The notes: generated from the letters alone by a model not told the origin. Shown: positions 35,936 through 47,670, counted from the first letter of the stretch. The stretch: 64,000 bases of DNA from Pseudomonas sp. ERMR1:02 (GCF_002277815.1 NZ_NKJI01000004.1:1-64000); one strand, 5' to 3'. Translations and numbers: made by a program.

Positions 35936-36421
35936 TCAACGCGGACGAACGCTGCCGGTGTGCAGATCGGCCCAGACATGACCGTTGGCGTAACTCAGGA
36001 ACTGGCAATACACCGTGTCATTGCGCAACAAATCGATCACCACCCGGTACTGAGCCAAGGGGTAATAAAGCGTCAGGGTTTTGTCCTGGTCGTCGTAAAC
36101 AGGTTTTTTCATGCTTTTGCTTTCGCCATCAAAGTTGACCAGCACCTGACTGATGGTCGCGCCCTTGTTCAGGGACTTGCCTTTGAGGCGAATCGACAAT
36201 GGCGAAGTGACCGGGATCGGCTGCTGGTTGGACTGACGCTGACTGCCGACCACCACCGAGTACTCAGTGACCTGCAACAGCTGCTGCTGCTCGGGCTCCG
36301 CGTCACGCAGTGTCAGGTCATCCGGGGGCAGGAACTGTGCGTGCATCGGCGCCGGGGCGGCGGCCAGGGGTAGGCTAAGGGTCAGCAACAGGGCGGCGCA
36401 GCTGCGGATCAACAGGCTCAT
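35936..36421 (-). CDS. exported hypothetical protein
   Basis: 161-residue protein with a clear signal peptide (IRSCAALLLTLSLPLAAAPA, cleavage near residue 20-24) and a soluble mature part (FLPPDDLTLRDAEPEQQQLL, then YYPLAQYRVVIDLLRNDTVY). Expected in the periplasm. No family recognised with confidence. Lies between the PA4642-like and WbuC genes in the same direction; the REPIN at 36469-36551 separates it from the latter. Confidence 0.75.
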   Translation of the reverse strand: MSLLIRSCAALLLTLSLPLAAAPAPMHAQFLPPDDLTLRDAEPEQQQLLQVTEYSVVVGSQRQSNQQPIPVTSPLSIRLKGKSLNKGATISQVLVNFDGESKSMKKPVYDDQDKTLTLYYPLAQYRVVIDLLRNDTVYCQFLSYANGHVWADLHTGSVRPR

Positions 36422-36468
36422 GACAGGCTCCGGAATCGGGGCCGGGCACTTTAGCAGCCATCAGGTAC

Positions 36469-36551
36469 TTGTAGGAGCCGGCTTGCTGGCGAAAAAGACG
36501 ACGCGGTGCGTCAGAAACACCGTCTTCGCGGGCAAGCCTCGCTCCTACAGG
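36469..36551. repeat. REPIN, hybrid units
   Basis: Left unit GTAGGAGCCGGCTTGCTGGC and right unit GGGCAAGCCTCGCTCCTACA belong to different REP subtypes, so outer arms pair but cores do not fully. Codirectional gap. Confidence 0.85.
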
Positions 36552-36560
36552 TGATCCGCT

Positions 36561-37034
36561 TCAATCGAACTGCGAGCGCATCCACGCTTGATACTCGGCA
36601 ACACCGGGCTCGCCTTCGCGGGGAGCCCAATGTGCGAGTTCGCCTTCACCGACAGGCCGATACGGACCCGCCTTGCATTCGAACATCAGACTGTCAGCTT
36701 CCAGCACCACGAGGCCATGGAACACACCGCCCGGCAAATCCACACCGATGCAATCGCCGCAGGCCTGCAGAACTTGCTTGCGCACCACAGTGCCGGACTC
36801 ATCGAAGATCAATACGCCAAGCCGGCCCTTGAGCACCAACAAGGTTTCTGCCTTGTTGTCGCCCAGGTGTCGGTGAGGCGGGATATACGTTGAAGGCTGC
36901 AAACCCACCGCCATGCGATGGCACGCCTCTTCCATCTGGTGGAAGTTGTGGTGTTGACGCCCACGAGGATTAGCCGCCGCTTTCTCGGCCAACTCGGTGA
37001 ACAGGGTCTGATCAAGAAAGCGAGGCGTAGTCAT
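36561..37034 (-). CDS. WbuC-family cupin protein
   Basis: 157-residue single-domain cupin. It carries metal-binding HRHLGDNKAETLLVLKGRLG (first cupin motif, residues about 54-73) and PGGVFHGLVVLE (second motif). WbuC proteins are linked to O-antigen clusters in enterics, but here the gene sits beside hpt. The enzymatic role is unknown. Four bases from the hpt stop, so probably the second gene of an hpt-wbuC unit. Confidence 0.88.
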   Translation of the reverse strand: MTTPRFLDQTLFTELAEKAAANPRGRQHHNFHQMEEACHRMAVGLQPSTYIPPHRHLGDNKAETLLVLKGRLGVLIFDESGTVVRKQVLQACGDCIGVDLPGGVFHGLVVLEADSLMFECKAGPYRPVGEGELAHWAPREGEPGVAEYQAWMRSQFD

Positions 37035-37037
37035 GTT

Positions 37038-37595
37038 TTACATTCCTTTAACAGCAAAAATCCCGTTGGCGTTGCGCCAGTAGCCTTTGTAGTCCATGCC
37101 GTAACCGAAGATGTAACGGTCGATGCACGGCAATCCGACGAAATCGGCTTTCAGGTCCGGGCGCGCCTTGCGGTCGTGATCCTTGTCAATCAGCACGGCA
37201 GTGTGCACTTTGCGCGCGCCGGCGTGTTTGCAGAAGTCGATGATCGCGCCCAGGGTGTGACCTTCATCAAGGATGTCGTCGATGATCAGCACGTCACGGT
37301 CGATGAACGACACTTCCGGCTTGGCTTTCCAGAACAGCTCGCCGCCGCTCGTTTCGTTGCGATAGCGCGTGGCGTGCAGGTAGGACGCTTCCAGCGGGAA
37401 TTGCAGGTGGGTGAGCAGCTTGCCGGCGAAAATCAGGCCACCGTTCATCACACAAAACACCACCGGGTTGCTGTCCGCCAGTTCTTCGTTGATGTGTGCA
37501 CCGACGCGGGCGATAGCCGCCTCGACTTCAGCTTCGGTGTACAGGCAGTCAGCCTCTCGCATGATTTGACGGATATGCTCGAGATCAGCGGACAT
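37038..37595 (-). CDS. hpt: hypoxanthine-guanine phosphoribosyltransferase
   Basis: 185-residue purine salvage enzyme making IMP and GMP from hypoxanthine or guanine with PRPP. The PRPP-binding motif is VLIIDDILDEGHTLG at about 104-118, with VMNGGLIFAGKLL nearer the N-terminus and the purine-binding KADFVGL...YIFGYGMDYKGYWRN end. ATG 37595 (MSADLEHIRQ) has a GGAGAG site; longer in-frame starts lack one. Divergent from upp. Confidence 0.95.
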   Translation of the reverse strand: MSADLEHIRQIMREADCLYTEAEVEAAIARVGAHINEELADSNPVVFCVMNGGLIFAGKLLTHLQFPLEASYLHATRYRNETSGGELFWKAKPEVSFIDRDVLIIDDILDEGHTLGAIIDFCKHAGARKVHTAVLIDKDHDRKARPDLKADFVGLPCIDRYIFGYGMDYKGYWRNANGIFAVKGM

Positions 37596-37771
37596 GGCGC
37601 TCTCCAAGGGGGCTTGAGGGGGAGGGACAGTTTCGGAAAAGCGGGCAAAGGTACGCATCAAGTGAGGCCAGATCAAGCGTTTGTGGACTAACGTACTCTA
37701 TGTCTATAGGACAACACCCTCGGATAGATTAATCTAGGCCGGTTTTTTTGCCCGCCGCCGGAGCCTTTCCC

Positions 37772-38410
37772 ATGCCCATCCTCGAGATCCGCCATCCGCT
37801 GATCCGCCACAAACTTGGCCTTATGCGCCGCGCAGACATCAGCACCAAGAATTTCCGTGAGCTCGCTCAGGAAGTCGGCGCCCTGCTGACCTATGAAGCC
37901 ACCAAAGACCTGCCGCTGGAAAGCTACGATATCGAGGGATGGTGCGGCACCGTCTCGGTCGAGAAAATCGCCGGCAAGAAGATTACTGTGGTGCCAATCC
38001 TGCGCGCCGGTATCGGCATGCTCGAAGGCGTGCTGAGCCTGATCCCGGGTGCCAAAGTCAGTGCCGTGGGCGTGGCCCGCAACGAGGAAACCCTCGAAGC
38101 CCACACTTACCTCGAGAAACTGGTGCCGGAAATCGACGAGCGCCTGGCGATGATCATCGACCCGATGCTCGCCACCGGCGGTTCGATGGTCGCCACCATC
38201 GACCTGTTGAAGAAAGCCGGCTGCAAGGATATCCGCGCCATGGTGCTGGTCGCCGCGCCGGAAGGCATCGCCGTGGTCGAGAAAGCTCACCCGGACGTGA
38301 CCATCTACACCGCTTCGATCGATCAAAAGCTCAACGAACACGGTTACATCATCCCGGGCCTGGGCGATGCCGGTGACAAGATCTTCGGCACCAAGCAGAA
38401 GGACGCGTGA
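37772..38410 (+). CDS. upp: uracil phosphoribosyltransferase
   Basis: 212-residue enzyme making UMP from uracil and PRPP. Shows [12 protein letters not shown] at 6-17, [40 protein letters not shown] (PRPP loop) and the uracil site [15 protein letters not shown] 37772 (MPILEIRHP) has a GGAG site. The uraA start follows two bases after its stop, a translationally coupled salvage operon. Confidence 0.97.
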   Translation: MPILEIRHPLIRHKLGLMRRADISTKNFRELAQEVGALLTYEATKDLPLESYDIEGWCGTVSVEKIAGKKITVVPILRAGIGMLEGVLSLIPGAKVSAVGVARNEETLEAHTYLEKLVPEIDERLAMIIDPMLATGGSMVATIDLLKKAGCKDIRAMVLVAAPEGIAVVEKAHPDVTIYTASIDQKLNEHGYIIPGLGDAGDKIFGTKQKDA

Positions 38411-38412
38411 CC

Positions 38413-39686
38413 ATGCAGGATGAGTTCAACGATCCGCTCTGGCGCACGGTGCTGTCTGGCGCACAGATGCTGTTCGTGGCCTTCGGCGCCCTGGTGTTGA
38501 TGCCGTTGATTACCGGTCTTGACCCGAACGTGGCGCTGTTTACCGCTGGCTTGGGGACGATTTTGTTCCAGATCGTCACCGGGCGTCAGGTGCCGGTGTT
38601 CCTGGCGTCGAGCTTTGCTTTCATCACCCCGATCATTCTCGCCAAGGGCCAGTTCGGCCTGGCCGCGACCATGGGCGGTGTGATGGCAGCCGGTTTCGTC
38701 TACACCTTCCTCGGCCTTGCCGTGAAGATCAAAGGCACCGGTTTCATCGACCGCCTGCTGCCCCCCGTGGTGATTGGTCCGGTGATCATCTCCATCGGCC
38801 TGGCCATGGCGCCGATTGCCGCCAACATGGCGATGGGCAAGGCTGGCGATGGTACCGAGCTGATTCATTACCAGACGGCGATGCTGATCTCGATGCCAGC
38901 GTTGCTGACCACCCTGATCGTCGCGGTGTTCGGCAAGGGTATTTTCCGCCTTGTACCCATCATCTCCGGCGTGCTGGTGGGTTTTGCCATGGCGTTTTAC
39001 TTCGGTGTGGTCGATACGGCGAAGATTGCCGCTGCACCGTGGTTCGCCATTCCTCACTTCACCGCGCCAGAATTCAACTGGCAGGCGATTCTGTTCATCG
39101 TTCCGGTCGCCCTGGCCCCGGCCATCGAACACATCGGTGGCGTGATTGCCGTGGGTAGCGTGACCGGTCGCGATTATCTGAAGAAACCGGCCTGCATCGC
39201 ACGTTGCTGGGCGATGGCATTGCCACCACCGCAGCCGGCCTGTTCGGCGGTCCGCCCAACACCACCTACGCCGAAGTGACCGGTGCGGTGATGCTGACCA
39301 AGAACTACAACCCGAAAATCATGACCTGGGCGGCGATCTTCGCCATCAGCCTGGCGTTCATCGGCAAATTCGGCGCGCTGTTGCAAAGCATTCCGGTGCC
39401 GGTGATGGGCGGGATTCTTTGCCTGTTGTTCGGTTCGATCGCGGCGGTAGGCATGAACACGCTGATTCGCCACAAGATCGATCTGGGTGAAGCGCGCAAT
39501 CTGGTGATCGTTTCGGTGACCCTGGTGTTCGGCATTGGCGGCGTACTGGTCGGCACCGGCACCGGCCCGGATGACTTTGGCCTCAAAGGCATCGCGCTGT
39601 GCGCGGTGGTGGCGATTGCGCTGAACCTGATCCTGCCGGGCAATGACAGCTGGAAGCACAAGAAACGGGATGAGCCGCTGATCTAA
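38413..39686 (+). CDS. uraA: uracil permease (one frameshift)
   Basis: Proton-coupled uracil importer of the NCS2/UraA family, about 424 residues when repaired. The first part reads to GRDYLKKP; restoring one G of a GGG run near 39190 gives GLHRTLLGDGIATTAAGLFG, then GPPNTTYAEVTGAV, the family signature. IEHIGGVIAVG and SFAFITPIILAKGQ are also family landmarks. The break is in a CCGGGCC context and looks like a sequence error. It lies immediately after upp, so import and conversion of uracil are coupled. Confidence 0.93.
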
Positions 39687-39714
39687 GCCATAGATTTTTA
39701 TTGCTGCTGAAGAC

Positions 39715-39788
39715 GCCTTCGCCGGCAAGCCGGCTCCTACAGGTCTGTGTTACCACGCAAACTTGTAGGAGCCGGCTTGCCGGCGAAG
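39715..39788. repeat. REPIN (GCCGGCAAGCCGGC type)
   Basis: Short palindromic pair whose cores read CTTCGCCGGCAAGCCGGCTC and its complement; each core is itself self-complementary. Convergent gap between uraA and hemH. Confidence 0.9.
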
Positions 39789-39791
39789 CTT

Positions 39792-40814
39792 TTAGAGGGC
39801 CAAGGGCGCTCGTTCACACAAAGCATTCAACGCCTTCGCCCACTGCGGATCATCATTCAGGCACGGCACCAGCACCAACTCCTCCCCTCCCGCTTCGCGG
39901 AACTGCTCCAGTCCGCGATCACCGATTTCCTCCAGCGTCTCGATGCAATCGGCGACGAATGCCGGGCACATCACTAGCACTTTCTTCACGCCACTTTTGG
40001 CCAGTTCATCGAGGCGCGCTTCGGTGTAGGGTTCGATCCATTTCGCACGGCCCAGACGCGACTGGAACGACACCGACCACTTGCTGTCCGGCAAGCCCAT
40101 GCGCTTGGCAAACTCCTTTGCGGTGCGCAGGCATTGGCCGCGATAACAGGTGGCAACCACTTCCGGCGGCGCGCCGGCACAGCAATCACCGCCACCTTCG
40201 AAGCTGTGGCCAGGGTTGAGTTTCTTCAGGTGTCGCTCCGGCAATCCGTGGAAGCTCAGCAACAGGTGATCATAATCCTGCTGCAGATAAGGCTTGGCCG
40301 TGGCCACCAGGGCATTGAGGTATTCCGGCTGATCGTAGAACGGCTGGAGCACCGACAGTTGAACGTCGAGCTTCTTCTCGCGCAGCACACGCTTGGCTTC
40401 CTCGATCACCGTTGTCGTGGTGCTATCGGCGAATTGTGGATAGAGCGGCGCCAGGGTGATCCGCTTGTGGCCCTGGGCTGTCAGGCGCAGCAGTGCCGTT
40501 TCAATCGACGGTTCGCCGTAACGCATCGCCAGTTCGACCGGCCCGTGATGCCATTGGGCAGTCATGGCCTGTTGCAGGCGCCGACTGAGCACCACCAGTG
40601 GCGAGCCCTCCTCCCACCAGATCGAGGCATAGGCATGGGCCGACTGCTCGGGACGCTTGATCAGGATCAACGACACCAATAGACGTCGCACCGGCCAAGG
40701 CAGGTCAATCACGTACGGGTCCATCAGAAACTGATTGAGGTAGCTGCGCACATCCGCCACCGAAGTGGAGGCAGGTGAGCCCAGGTTGACCAGTAGCAAC
40801 GCGTGATCGGTCAT
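39792..40814 (-). CDS. hemH: ferrochelatase
   Basis: 340-residue enzyme inserting Fe2+ into protoporphyrin IX, the last step of haem synthesis; peripheral on the inner membrane. [16 protein letters not shown] starts at ATG 40814. The catalytic His lies in [15 protein letters not shown], and metal/porphyrin residues lie in [13 protein letters not shown] and [17 protein letters not shown]. Convergent with uraA and downstream of the TIGR01777 gene, with a 13-base gap, so probably cotranscribed with it. Confidence 0.95.
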   Translation of the reverse strand: MTDHALLLVNLGSPASTSVADVRSYLNQFLMDPYVIDLPWPVRRLLVSLILIKRPEQSAHAYASIWWEEGSPLVVLSRRLQQAMTAQWHHGPVELAMRYGEPSIETALLRLTAQGHKRITLAPLYPQFADSTTTTVIEEAKRVLREKKLDVQLSVLQPFYDQPEYLNALVATAKPYLQQDYDHLLLSFHGLPERHLKKLNPGHSFEGGGDCCAGAPPEVVATCYRGQCLRTAKEFAKRMGLPDSKWSVSFQSRLGRAKWIEPYTEARLDELAKSGVKKVLVMCPAFVADCIETLEEIGDRGLEQFREAGGEELVLVPCLNDDPQWAKALNALCERAPLAL

Positions 40815-40827
40815 GCAACGTCCTATT

Positions 40828-41730
40828 TCAGAGGCGGCTGGACAGATCGTCCAGGGCCGCGCGCAAATCGGTGAACTGGAAAGTGAAACCCGCTTTGAGC
40901 AAGCGCGCCGGCATGGCCCGCTGGCCACCCAGCAACAACAACGACAACTCGCCCAGACCGACCTTCAACGCAAAGGCCGGCATCGGCATGAACGCCGGGC
41001 GGTGCAGCACGCTGCCCAGGGTTTTGGCAAACTCGCAATTGCGCACCGGCTTCGGTGCGCTGGCATTATATGGACCGCTGGCTTCATTGCGCTGCAGAAG
41101 AAAATCAATCAGGGCGATTTGATCGTTGATATGGATCCACGGCATCCATTGCCGACCATTGCCGATCGGCCCGCCCAGCCCCAGCTTGAACGGCAGTAAC
41201 AGCCGCGACAAAAAGCCGCCCTCGGCAGACAACACCAACCCGGTGCGGATGAGGATCACACGAATTCCCAACGCTTCGGCGCGCAGCGCCGTTTCTTCCC
41301 AGGCGATACACAACTGGCTGGCGAAATCTTCGTTGACCGGTGGCGAGTCCTCGGTGAGTTCACGCTCGCCGCCATCCCCGTACCATCCGACCGCGGAGCC
41401 GGAAATCAAGACCTGCGGTTTCTGCTCACGACTTTCGAGCCAGGCCAACAGGGTTTCAGTCAGTGCGATGCGGCTGCTCCACAACAATGCTTTGCGCTTG
41501 TGAGTCCACGGGCGGTCGGCGATTGGTGCACCGGCAAGATTGACGATGGCATCCACTGGCTCCTGCCCCACGTCCTCCAGTCGAGCGATCCCACGCACCT
41601 GAGCACCACAGATTTTGGCAACTTTTTCAGGCGTGCGACTCCAGACCGTCAGGTGATGACCCTGACTCAACCAGAGTCGACAGAGCTGACGTCCTATCAA
41701 ACCAGTACCGCCGGTCAGCAATATGTGCAT
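40828..41730 (-). CDS. TIGR01777-family NAD-dependent epimerase
   Basis: 300-residue SDR-type protein of the TIGR01777/YfcH group. [14 protein letters not shown] at 7-20 is the nucleotide-binding turn. [20 protein letters not shown] is a family stretch, and the C-terminal DUF1731 domain has [18 protein letters not shown]. Cofactor NAD(P) is expected; substrate unknown. Start ATG 41730. Beside hemH, as in other pseudomonads. Confidence 0.9.
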   Translation of the reverse strand: MHILLTGGTGLIGRQLCRLWLSQGHHLTVWSRTPEKVAKICGAQVRGIARLEDVGQEPVDAIVNLAGAPIADRPWTHKRKALLWSSRIALTETLLAWLESREQKPQVLISGSAVGWYGDGGERELTEDSPPVNEDFASQLCIAWEETALRAEALGIRVILIRTGLVLSAEGGFLSRLLLPFKLGLGGPIGNGRQWMPWIHINDQIALIDFLLQRNEASGPYNASAPKPVRNCEFAKTLGSVLHRPAFMPMPAFALKVGLGELSLLLLGGQRAMPARLLKAGFTFQFTDLRAALDDLSSRL

Positions 41731-41852
41731 GACTTCTTCCTCGCGTGGCGTTTTACCCTGATCACTAGTCTATTTTTATAAGCAAGGGATCTTTGATATC
41801 GGGCAGGCTCTGTGTTTAACAATAGGCCAAGCTGTCAGAACGAGAACGCTGA

Positions 41853-43015
<1,163 letters not shown>

Positions 43016-43031
43016 GGGCATTTGTAAAACC

Positions 43032-43103
43032 TGTACAAAAAATTTGACTTGTACACCTTTGAATCTATGATGACTTAAGTTGTACAGATTTTTAATCTGT
43101 ACA
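43032..43103 (+). promoter_or_regulatory. four TGTACA boxes around the DUF523-merR-phrB promoter
   Basis: TGTACA at 43032-43037, 43050-43055, 43081-43086 and 43098-43103, that is two pairs 17-18 bases apart. A TTGACT (-35, 43044-43049) and a TATGAT (-10, 43066-43071) with 16-base spacing lie between, so the second box falls directly behind the -35. This layout fits a MerR/LitR-type operator. The operon start is ATG 43130 with a GAGGTGC site. Confidence 0.65.
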
Positions 43104-43129
43104 GTTTTTTTCGATTCCGAGGTGCTCCG

Positions 43130-44088
43130 ATGCTCCTGTCCGCCGCCAAACCGAAAATCGCCATCAGCGCCTGCCTGATGGGTGCCGAGGTGCGCTACAA
43201 CGGCGGACACAAGGCATCACGACTGTGCAACCGCATCCTCACCGATTACTTCGATTTCGTGCCGATCTGCCCGGAAGTCGCCATCGGCCTTGGCATCCCT
43301 CGCGAGCCGATCCGGCTAGTGGGTAATCCGGATCAGCCCGAAGCCGTCGGAACGGTTGATCGCCAGCTCAACGTCACCCGCCAACTGGCCAGGTACGGTC
43401 AACAAATGGCGACGGAGCTGAACGATATCTGTGGCTACATCTTCATGCAGAAGTCCCGTCATGCGGCCTGGAACGGGTCAAGGTCTACCACGCCAACGGC
43501 GCACCGCTGGACGGCGGCGGCCAAGGCATCTATGCCCAGGCGTTCTGCGCGCTGCATCCTGACTTGCCGGTGGAAGAGGACGGCCGGCTCAACGACCCGG
43601 TGTTGCGAGAAAACTTCCTCACTCGCGTATTCGCCTACAGCGCCTGGCAGCAACTGCTACAAGAAGGCCTAAGCCGGCGCGGCCTCACGAACTTTCATTC
43701 GCGCTACAAGTACCTGCTGATGGCCCACAACCCGGTGCAATACAAAACCCTGGGTAACCTGCTGGGCAACATGGGCCACAGCGATCCACAGGAACTCGGC
43801 CCGCGCTACTTCAGCGAACTGATGGCTGCCCTGAAAAAATGCGCCACGCGCCGCACTCACACCAATGTCTTGCAGCACCTCAGTGGCTATCTCAAAAGGG
43901 CGATCAGCGCCGAGGACAAACAGGAAGTGCAGCACGTCATCGGCCAGTATCGCCACGGCATCGTGCCACTGGTGGTGCCGCTGACGCTGCTCAAGCATCA
44001 CTTTCGCCAACACCCGGATCCATACATTGCGCAGCAGGTTTACCTGCAACCGCACCCGGAAAATCTCAGTTTGCGAAACGCCATCTGA
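43130..44088 (+). CDS. DUF523 and DUF1722 (YbgA-like) protein (one frameshift)
   Basis: About 319 residues when repaired. The N-terminal DUF523 half has ISACLMGAEVRYNGGHK, VPICPEVAIGLGIPREPIRL and FMQKSPSCGLERVKVY; the last appears only after restoring one C in a CCCC run near 43458. Its cysteines look metal-binding. The C-terminal DUF1722/YbgA half has HSRYKYLLMAHNPVQYKTLG and LKHHFRQHPDPYIAQQVYL. YbgA proteins often neighbour photolyase genes and are light-regulated. The merR start overlaps this stop (TGATG), so they are coupled. Confidence 0.85.
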
Positions 44089-45029
44089 TGAAAGCCTCAC
44101 TCGATAACAGCGCCAGCGATGGCCAGGGATCGGACTTCAAGAAAGCCCTCGACGAAGGCTGGCTGCCGATACGTGAAGTGGCCCGACAGACCGGCGTCAA
44201 CGCCATCACGTTGCGCGCCTGGGAACGGCGCTATGGCTTGATCGTGCCGCAACGCACGCCCAAGGGACATCGGCTGTTCTCTGCCGAGCATGTACAACGC
44301 ATCTTGACGATCCTGACCTGGCTCAATCGCGGCGTTGCCGTCAGCCAGGTCAAGCATTTGCTTGACACCCCGCAGGCCTTTGACGAATCCGTGGAAAACG
44401 ATTGGCAACTGTTGCGCCAGACATTGCTGCGTGCGGTCACGCGACTTACCGAGCGTACGCTGGACGACACCGTCAATCAGGCCATGGCGCTGTACCCACC
44501 GCGAATCTTGTGCCAACACCTGCTGATGCCATTGCTGGCAGAACTGGAACAACGCTGGCAGAGCCAGTTCGGCGCACAGATGGAGCGCGTGTTTTTTTAT
44601 TCCTGGCTACGCAGCAAATTCGGCGCGCGCATCTACCATAACAACCGTCAGCTAAACACCACGCCACTGCTGTTGATCAACCACTCGGACCTGCCACTGG
44701 AGCCTCACCTGTGGCTTACCGCGTGGCTGATCAGCAGCGCGGATTGCCCGGTGGAGGTGTTCGACTGGCCGCTGCCCGCCGGCGAACTGGCGCTGGCAGT
44801 CGATTATCTGCAACCCCGGGGCGTACTGCTGTATTCCAGCAATGCCATAAACCTTTCGCAGCTGACGAAACTTTTGAATGGCGTCAGCTGCCCAAAAATA
44901 ATCGTCGGACCAACGGTGCGCATCCACCACACTGAATTGTCCGAAAGAACGCTCGTCATCACTGACTTGTACCTGGCTGAAGACCCGTTGCTGGCACATC
45001 AGGCGCTCGTTCAGCGCGGGCTAATTTAA
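44088..45029 (+). CDS. MerR-family regulator, LitR/CarH-like
   Basis: 313-residue regulator. The N-terminal winged helix carries REVARQTGVNAITLRAWERR and LIVPQRTPKGHRLFSAEHVQ (about residues 24-68). The helical and Rossmann-like C-terminal region (about 110-313) has the size of the adenosylcobalamin-binding part of CarH/LitR, but I do not find the Wx9EH or DxHxxG cobalamin motifs; only EPH in LPLEPHLWLT is vaguely similar. So light sensing by B12 is doubtful, and it may act with another LitR protein. The TGTACA boxes upstream are its likely sites. Overlaps both neighbours by one base. Confidence 0.85.
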   Translation: MKASLDNSASDGQGSDFKKALDEGWLPIREVARQTGVNAITLRAWERRYGLIVPQRTPKGHRLFSAEHVQRILTILTWLNRGVAVSQVKHLLDTPQAFDESVENDWQLLRQTLLRAVTRLTERTLDDTVNQAMALYPPRILCQHLLMPLLAELEQRWQSQFGAQMERVFFYSWLRSKFGARIYHNNRQLNTTPLLLINHSDLPLEPHLWLTAWLISSADCPVEVFDWPLPAGELALAVDYLQPRGVLLYSSNAINLSQLTKLLNGVSCPKIIVGPTVRIHHTELSERTLVITDLYLAEDPLLAHQALVQRGLI

Positions 45030-46486
45030 TGGATACCACCATGCAATTAATCTGGCTGCGCAGCGACTTGCGCGTATTCGACAACACCGCCCTCTCGGCC
45101 GCCGCGGGAGTTGGCCCGTGCGTGGCGGTGTATCTGCTGAGCCCGGAGCAATGGCTGGAACACGATGATGCGCCGTGCAAAGTGGACTTCTGGTTACGCA
45201 ATCTGAATGAGTTGAGTCAGGCGCTGGGCGAGCTGAACATTCCTCTGCTGATTCGCGAGGCTGCGCGCTGGGAGGCGGCACCCAAGGTACTGCTCGAACT
45301 GTGCCGGCAGTTGAAGATCGACGCCGTGCATTTCAACGAAGAATACGGTGTTCATGAAAGTCGCCGTGATGCCGCCGTGGTTGAGTCGCTACAAGCCGAA
45401 GGCATTGCCGTTCGCAGCTACCTCGATCAGTTGCTGTTCAAGCCTGGAAGCGTGCTGACCAAGACCGGCACGTACTTCCAGGTCTTCAGCCAGTTCCGCA
45501 AAGTCTGTTATGAACGCCTGCACCGATCGTTGCCTGGCCTGGTCAGCGCACCGATGGCGCAAACTCCGCTGGACATCGCCAGCAACCAGATCCCGACCCA
45601 AATCAAGGGATTCGCCCCACCCACGGACCGCTTGCGCGCACTCTGGCCAGCCGGTGAAGTCGAAGCGCGGCGTCGCCTCGACACCTTTACCGACGCGCAG
45701 ATCGACTATTACCAAAGCGAACGGGACTTCCCGGCGAAGCCTGGGACCAGCCAACTGTCGGCCTATCTCGCTGCCGGGGTGATTTCCCCACGCCAATGCC
45801 TGCACGCCGCGCTGCAAAGCAATCAGGGGGAATTCGAAAGCGGCAAGGTCGGGGCCGTTACCTGGATCAATGAACTGCTATGGCGCGAATTCTACAAACA
45901 TATTCTGGTGGGCTACCCAAGGGTCTCCCGCCACCGTGCTTTCCGTCCGGAAACCGAGGCCCTGGCCTGGCGAGACGCGCCGTCAGAACTCGCGGCCTGG
46001 CAGCAGGCCCGCACCGGCGTGCCGATCATCGACGCGGCCATGCGCCAACTGCTGGAAACCGGCTGGATGCACAACCGCTTGCGCATGGTAGTGGCGATGT
46101 TCCTGACCAAAAACCTGTTGATCGACTGGCGCGAAGGCGAACGTTTTTTCATGCGTCACCTGATCGATGGCGACCTGGCAGCGAATAATGGCGGCTGGCA
46201 ATGGAGTTCATCCACCGGCACCGACTCGGCGCCCTGGTTCCGGATTTTCAACCCGCTGAGCCAATCGGAAAAATTCGACGCCGAAGGCGTGTTCATCAAG
46301 CACTGGCTACCGGAATTGACGGGACTGAACAAAAAAGAAGTGCACAACCCGGCGAATCTCGGTGGATTGTTCGGTGTCGCGGATTATCCGCCCCCGATTG
46401 TCGACCTGCACGCATCCCGTGCACGGGCTCTTGCCGCGTTCAAGAACCTGCCACAACGGCAAAGCGCCAGAGGCGACAATGAATAG
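45029..46486 (+). CDS. phrB: deoxyribodipyrimidine photolyase
   Basis: 485-residue FAD-dependent class I photolyase repairing cyclobutane pyrimidine dimers with blue light. The antenna-binding domain starts LIWLRSDLRVFDNTALSAAA. The FAD-binding C-terminal domain has AVTWINELLWREFYKHIL, RQLLETGWMHNRLRMVVAMF and NNGGWQWSSSTGTDSAPWFR. The TAATG overlap with merR supports start 45029; ATG 45041 is an alternative. The SDR gene overlaps its end by eight bases. Co-operonic with a LitR-like regulator, hence probably light-induced. Confidence 0.96.
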   Translation: MDTTMQLIWLRSDLRVFDNTALSAAAGVGPCVAVYLLSPEQWLEHDDAPCKVDFWLRNLNELSQALGELNIPLLIREAARWEAAPKVLLELCRQLKIDAVHFNEEYGVHESRRDAAVVESLQAEGIAVRSYLDQLLFKPGSVLTKTGTYFQVFSQFRKVCYERLHRSLPGLVSAPMAQTPLDIASNQIPTQIKGFAPPTDRLRALWPAGEVEARRRLDTFTDAQIDYYQSERDFPAKPGTSQLSAYLAAGVISPRQCLHAALQSNQGEFESGKVGAVTWINELLWREFYKHILVGYPRVSRHRAFRPETEALAWRDAPSELAAWQQARTGVPIIDAAMRQLLETGWMHNRLRMVVAMFLTKNLLIDWREGERFFMRHLIDGDLAANNGGWQWSSSTGTDSAPWFRIFNPLSQSEKFDAEGVFIKHWLPELTGLNKKEVHNPANLGGLFGVADYPPPIVDLHASRARALAAFKNLPQRQSARGDNE

Positions 46487-47258
46487 TCTTACGCCTTCAC
46501 GACGATACTGGCTCACAGGAGCAAGCAGTGGCATTGGCGCCTCATTGGCCGAAGAAATACTGAAAACCGGCGCCCACCTGGCCGTCAGTTCACGTTCGCT
46601 GGCGCCCTTGAAAGCGTTGTCCCAGCGTTATCCCGGCCAAGTACTGGTGCTGGCTGGCGACCTGACCAACAGTCAGACCGTACGTGAAATTGGCGAACAG
46701 ATTGCCGAAGACTGGGGCTCACTGGACACGGTGATTCTCAATGCCGGCACCTGCGAGTACGTGGATGCCAAACAGTTCGATGCCTCGATTGTCGAACACG
46801 TGGTACGCACCAATCTGCTTGCCAGCAGCTACTGTGTGGAAGCTGCGCTACCGCTGCTGCGTGCCGGAACCGCGCCGCACCTGGTCGGCATGGCCAGCTC
46901 AGTGACTTACCTGCCGCTACCCCGGACAGAAGCCTATGGCACTTCGAGAGCTGGCTTGCGCTACTTGTTCGAGTCCATGCGCATCGAAGTGGCGTCGCAA
47001 GGGATCGAAGTCACTGTTATCAGTCCTGGAGCTGCCGACGTCACACTGACAGAAAAAAACGATTTCCCAATGCCCCTCAGTTGGCCCGCAGCTAAAGCCG
47101 CACGCCACATCTTCGAAAAACTCAAAAACCGACCGCTGGAGATCGCGTTCCCGGGAATGTTCATGGCCGCCCTGTGGCCGATGTCGAAATTGCCCGACCG
47201 CGTGGAACTGGCGATCGGAAAACGAATGGTACGCAGCAGCCCGCCGATCAAGGACTAG
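46479..47258 (+). CDS. short-chain dehydrogenase/reductase
   Basis: 259-residue SDR. The NAD(P) motif TGASSGIGASLAEEIL lies at about 14-29, VILNAGTCEYVD follows, and the catalytic Ser/Tyr/Lys region is SSVTYLPLPRTEAYGTSRAG (Tyr in AYGTS). The SDR Lys position is replaced by Arg (SRAG), as also seen in some family members. Translationally coupled to phrB. In light-responsive clusters of other bacteria an SDR often sits beside photolyase; its substrate is unknown. Confidence 0.88.
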   Translation: MNSLTPSRRYWLTGASSGIGASLAEEILKTGAHLAVSSRSLAPLKALSQRYPGQVLVLAGDLTNSQTVREIGEQIAEDWGSLDTVILNAGTCEYVDAKQFDASIVEHVVRTNLLASSYCVEAALPLLRAGTAPHLVGMASSVTYLPLPRTEAYGTSRAGLRYLFESMRIEVASQGIEVTVISPGAADVTLTEKNDFPMPLSWPAAKAARHIFEKLKNRPLEIAFPGMFMAALWPMSKLPDRVELAIGKRMVRSSPPIKD

Positions 47259-47364
47259 CCGTGGGCATTGCCATTCATGAAGGCCGACTCAAGCCACGTA
47301 CCTGCGGCTGGGCGTCCGTCAGAGCTTTTACACACCACAGACTGACTGCCTTACACTGCGCGCC

Positions 47365-47670
47365 ATGAAAACCATTCCCCACCTGCAAATTGTCGAGTCG
47401 GCCGTCACGTGCTCGACCTGTGCAGCCTGCTGCTGCCAGCTCGAAGTGATGCTGATCACCGACACTGGCGTGCCCGAGCGGTATATCGATACCGATGATT
47501 GGGGCGGGGAAGTCATGCTGCGCCTGGATGATGGCTGGTGTGCCGCACTGGATCGCGACACGATGATGTGCACCATCTATGAAAAACGCCCGCTGATCTG
47601 CCGGGAGTTCGAGATGGGCGCGCCGGAATGCATTGATGAGCGCCAGGGGATTTTGACCGCGTATCGCTGA
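47365..47670 (+). CDS. YkgJ-family cysteine-cluster protein
   Basis: 101-residue protein with the YkgJ cysteine pattern: CSTCAACCC near residues 17-25, then Cys in GWCAAL, MCTIY, LICREF and PECIDE. These probably bind zinc or an iron-sulfur cluster. ATG 47365. No catalytic role known. Stands between the photolyase operon and pagL. Confidence 0.88.
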   Translation: MKTIPHLQIVESAVTCSTCAACCCQLEVMLITDTGVPERYIDTDDWGGEVMLRLDDGWCAALDRDTMMCTIYEKRPLICREFEMGAPECIDERQGILTAYR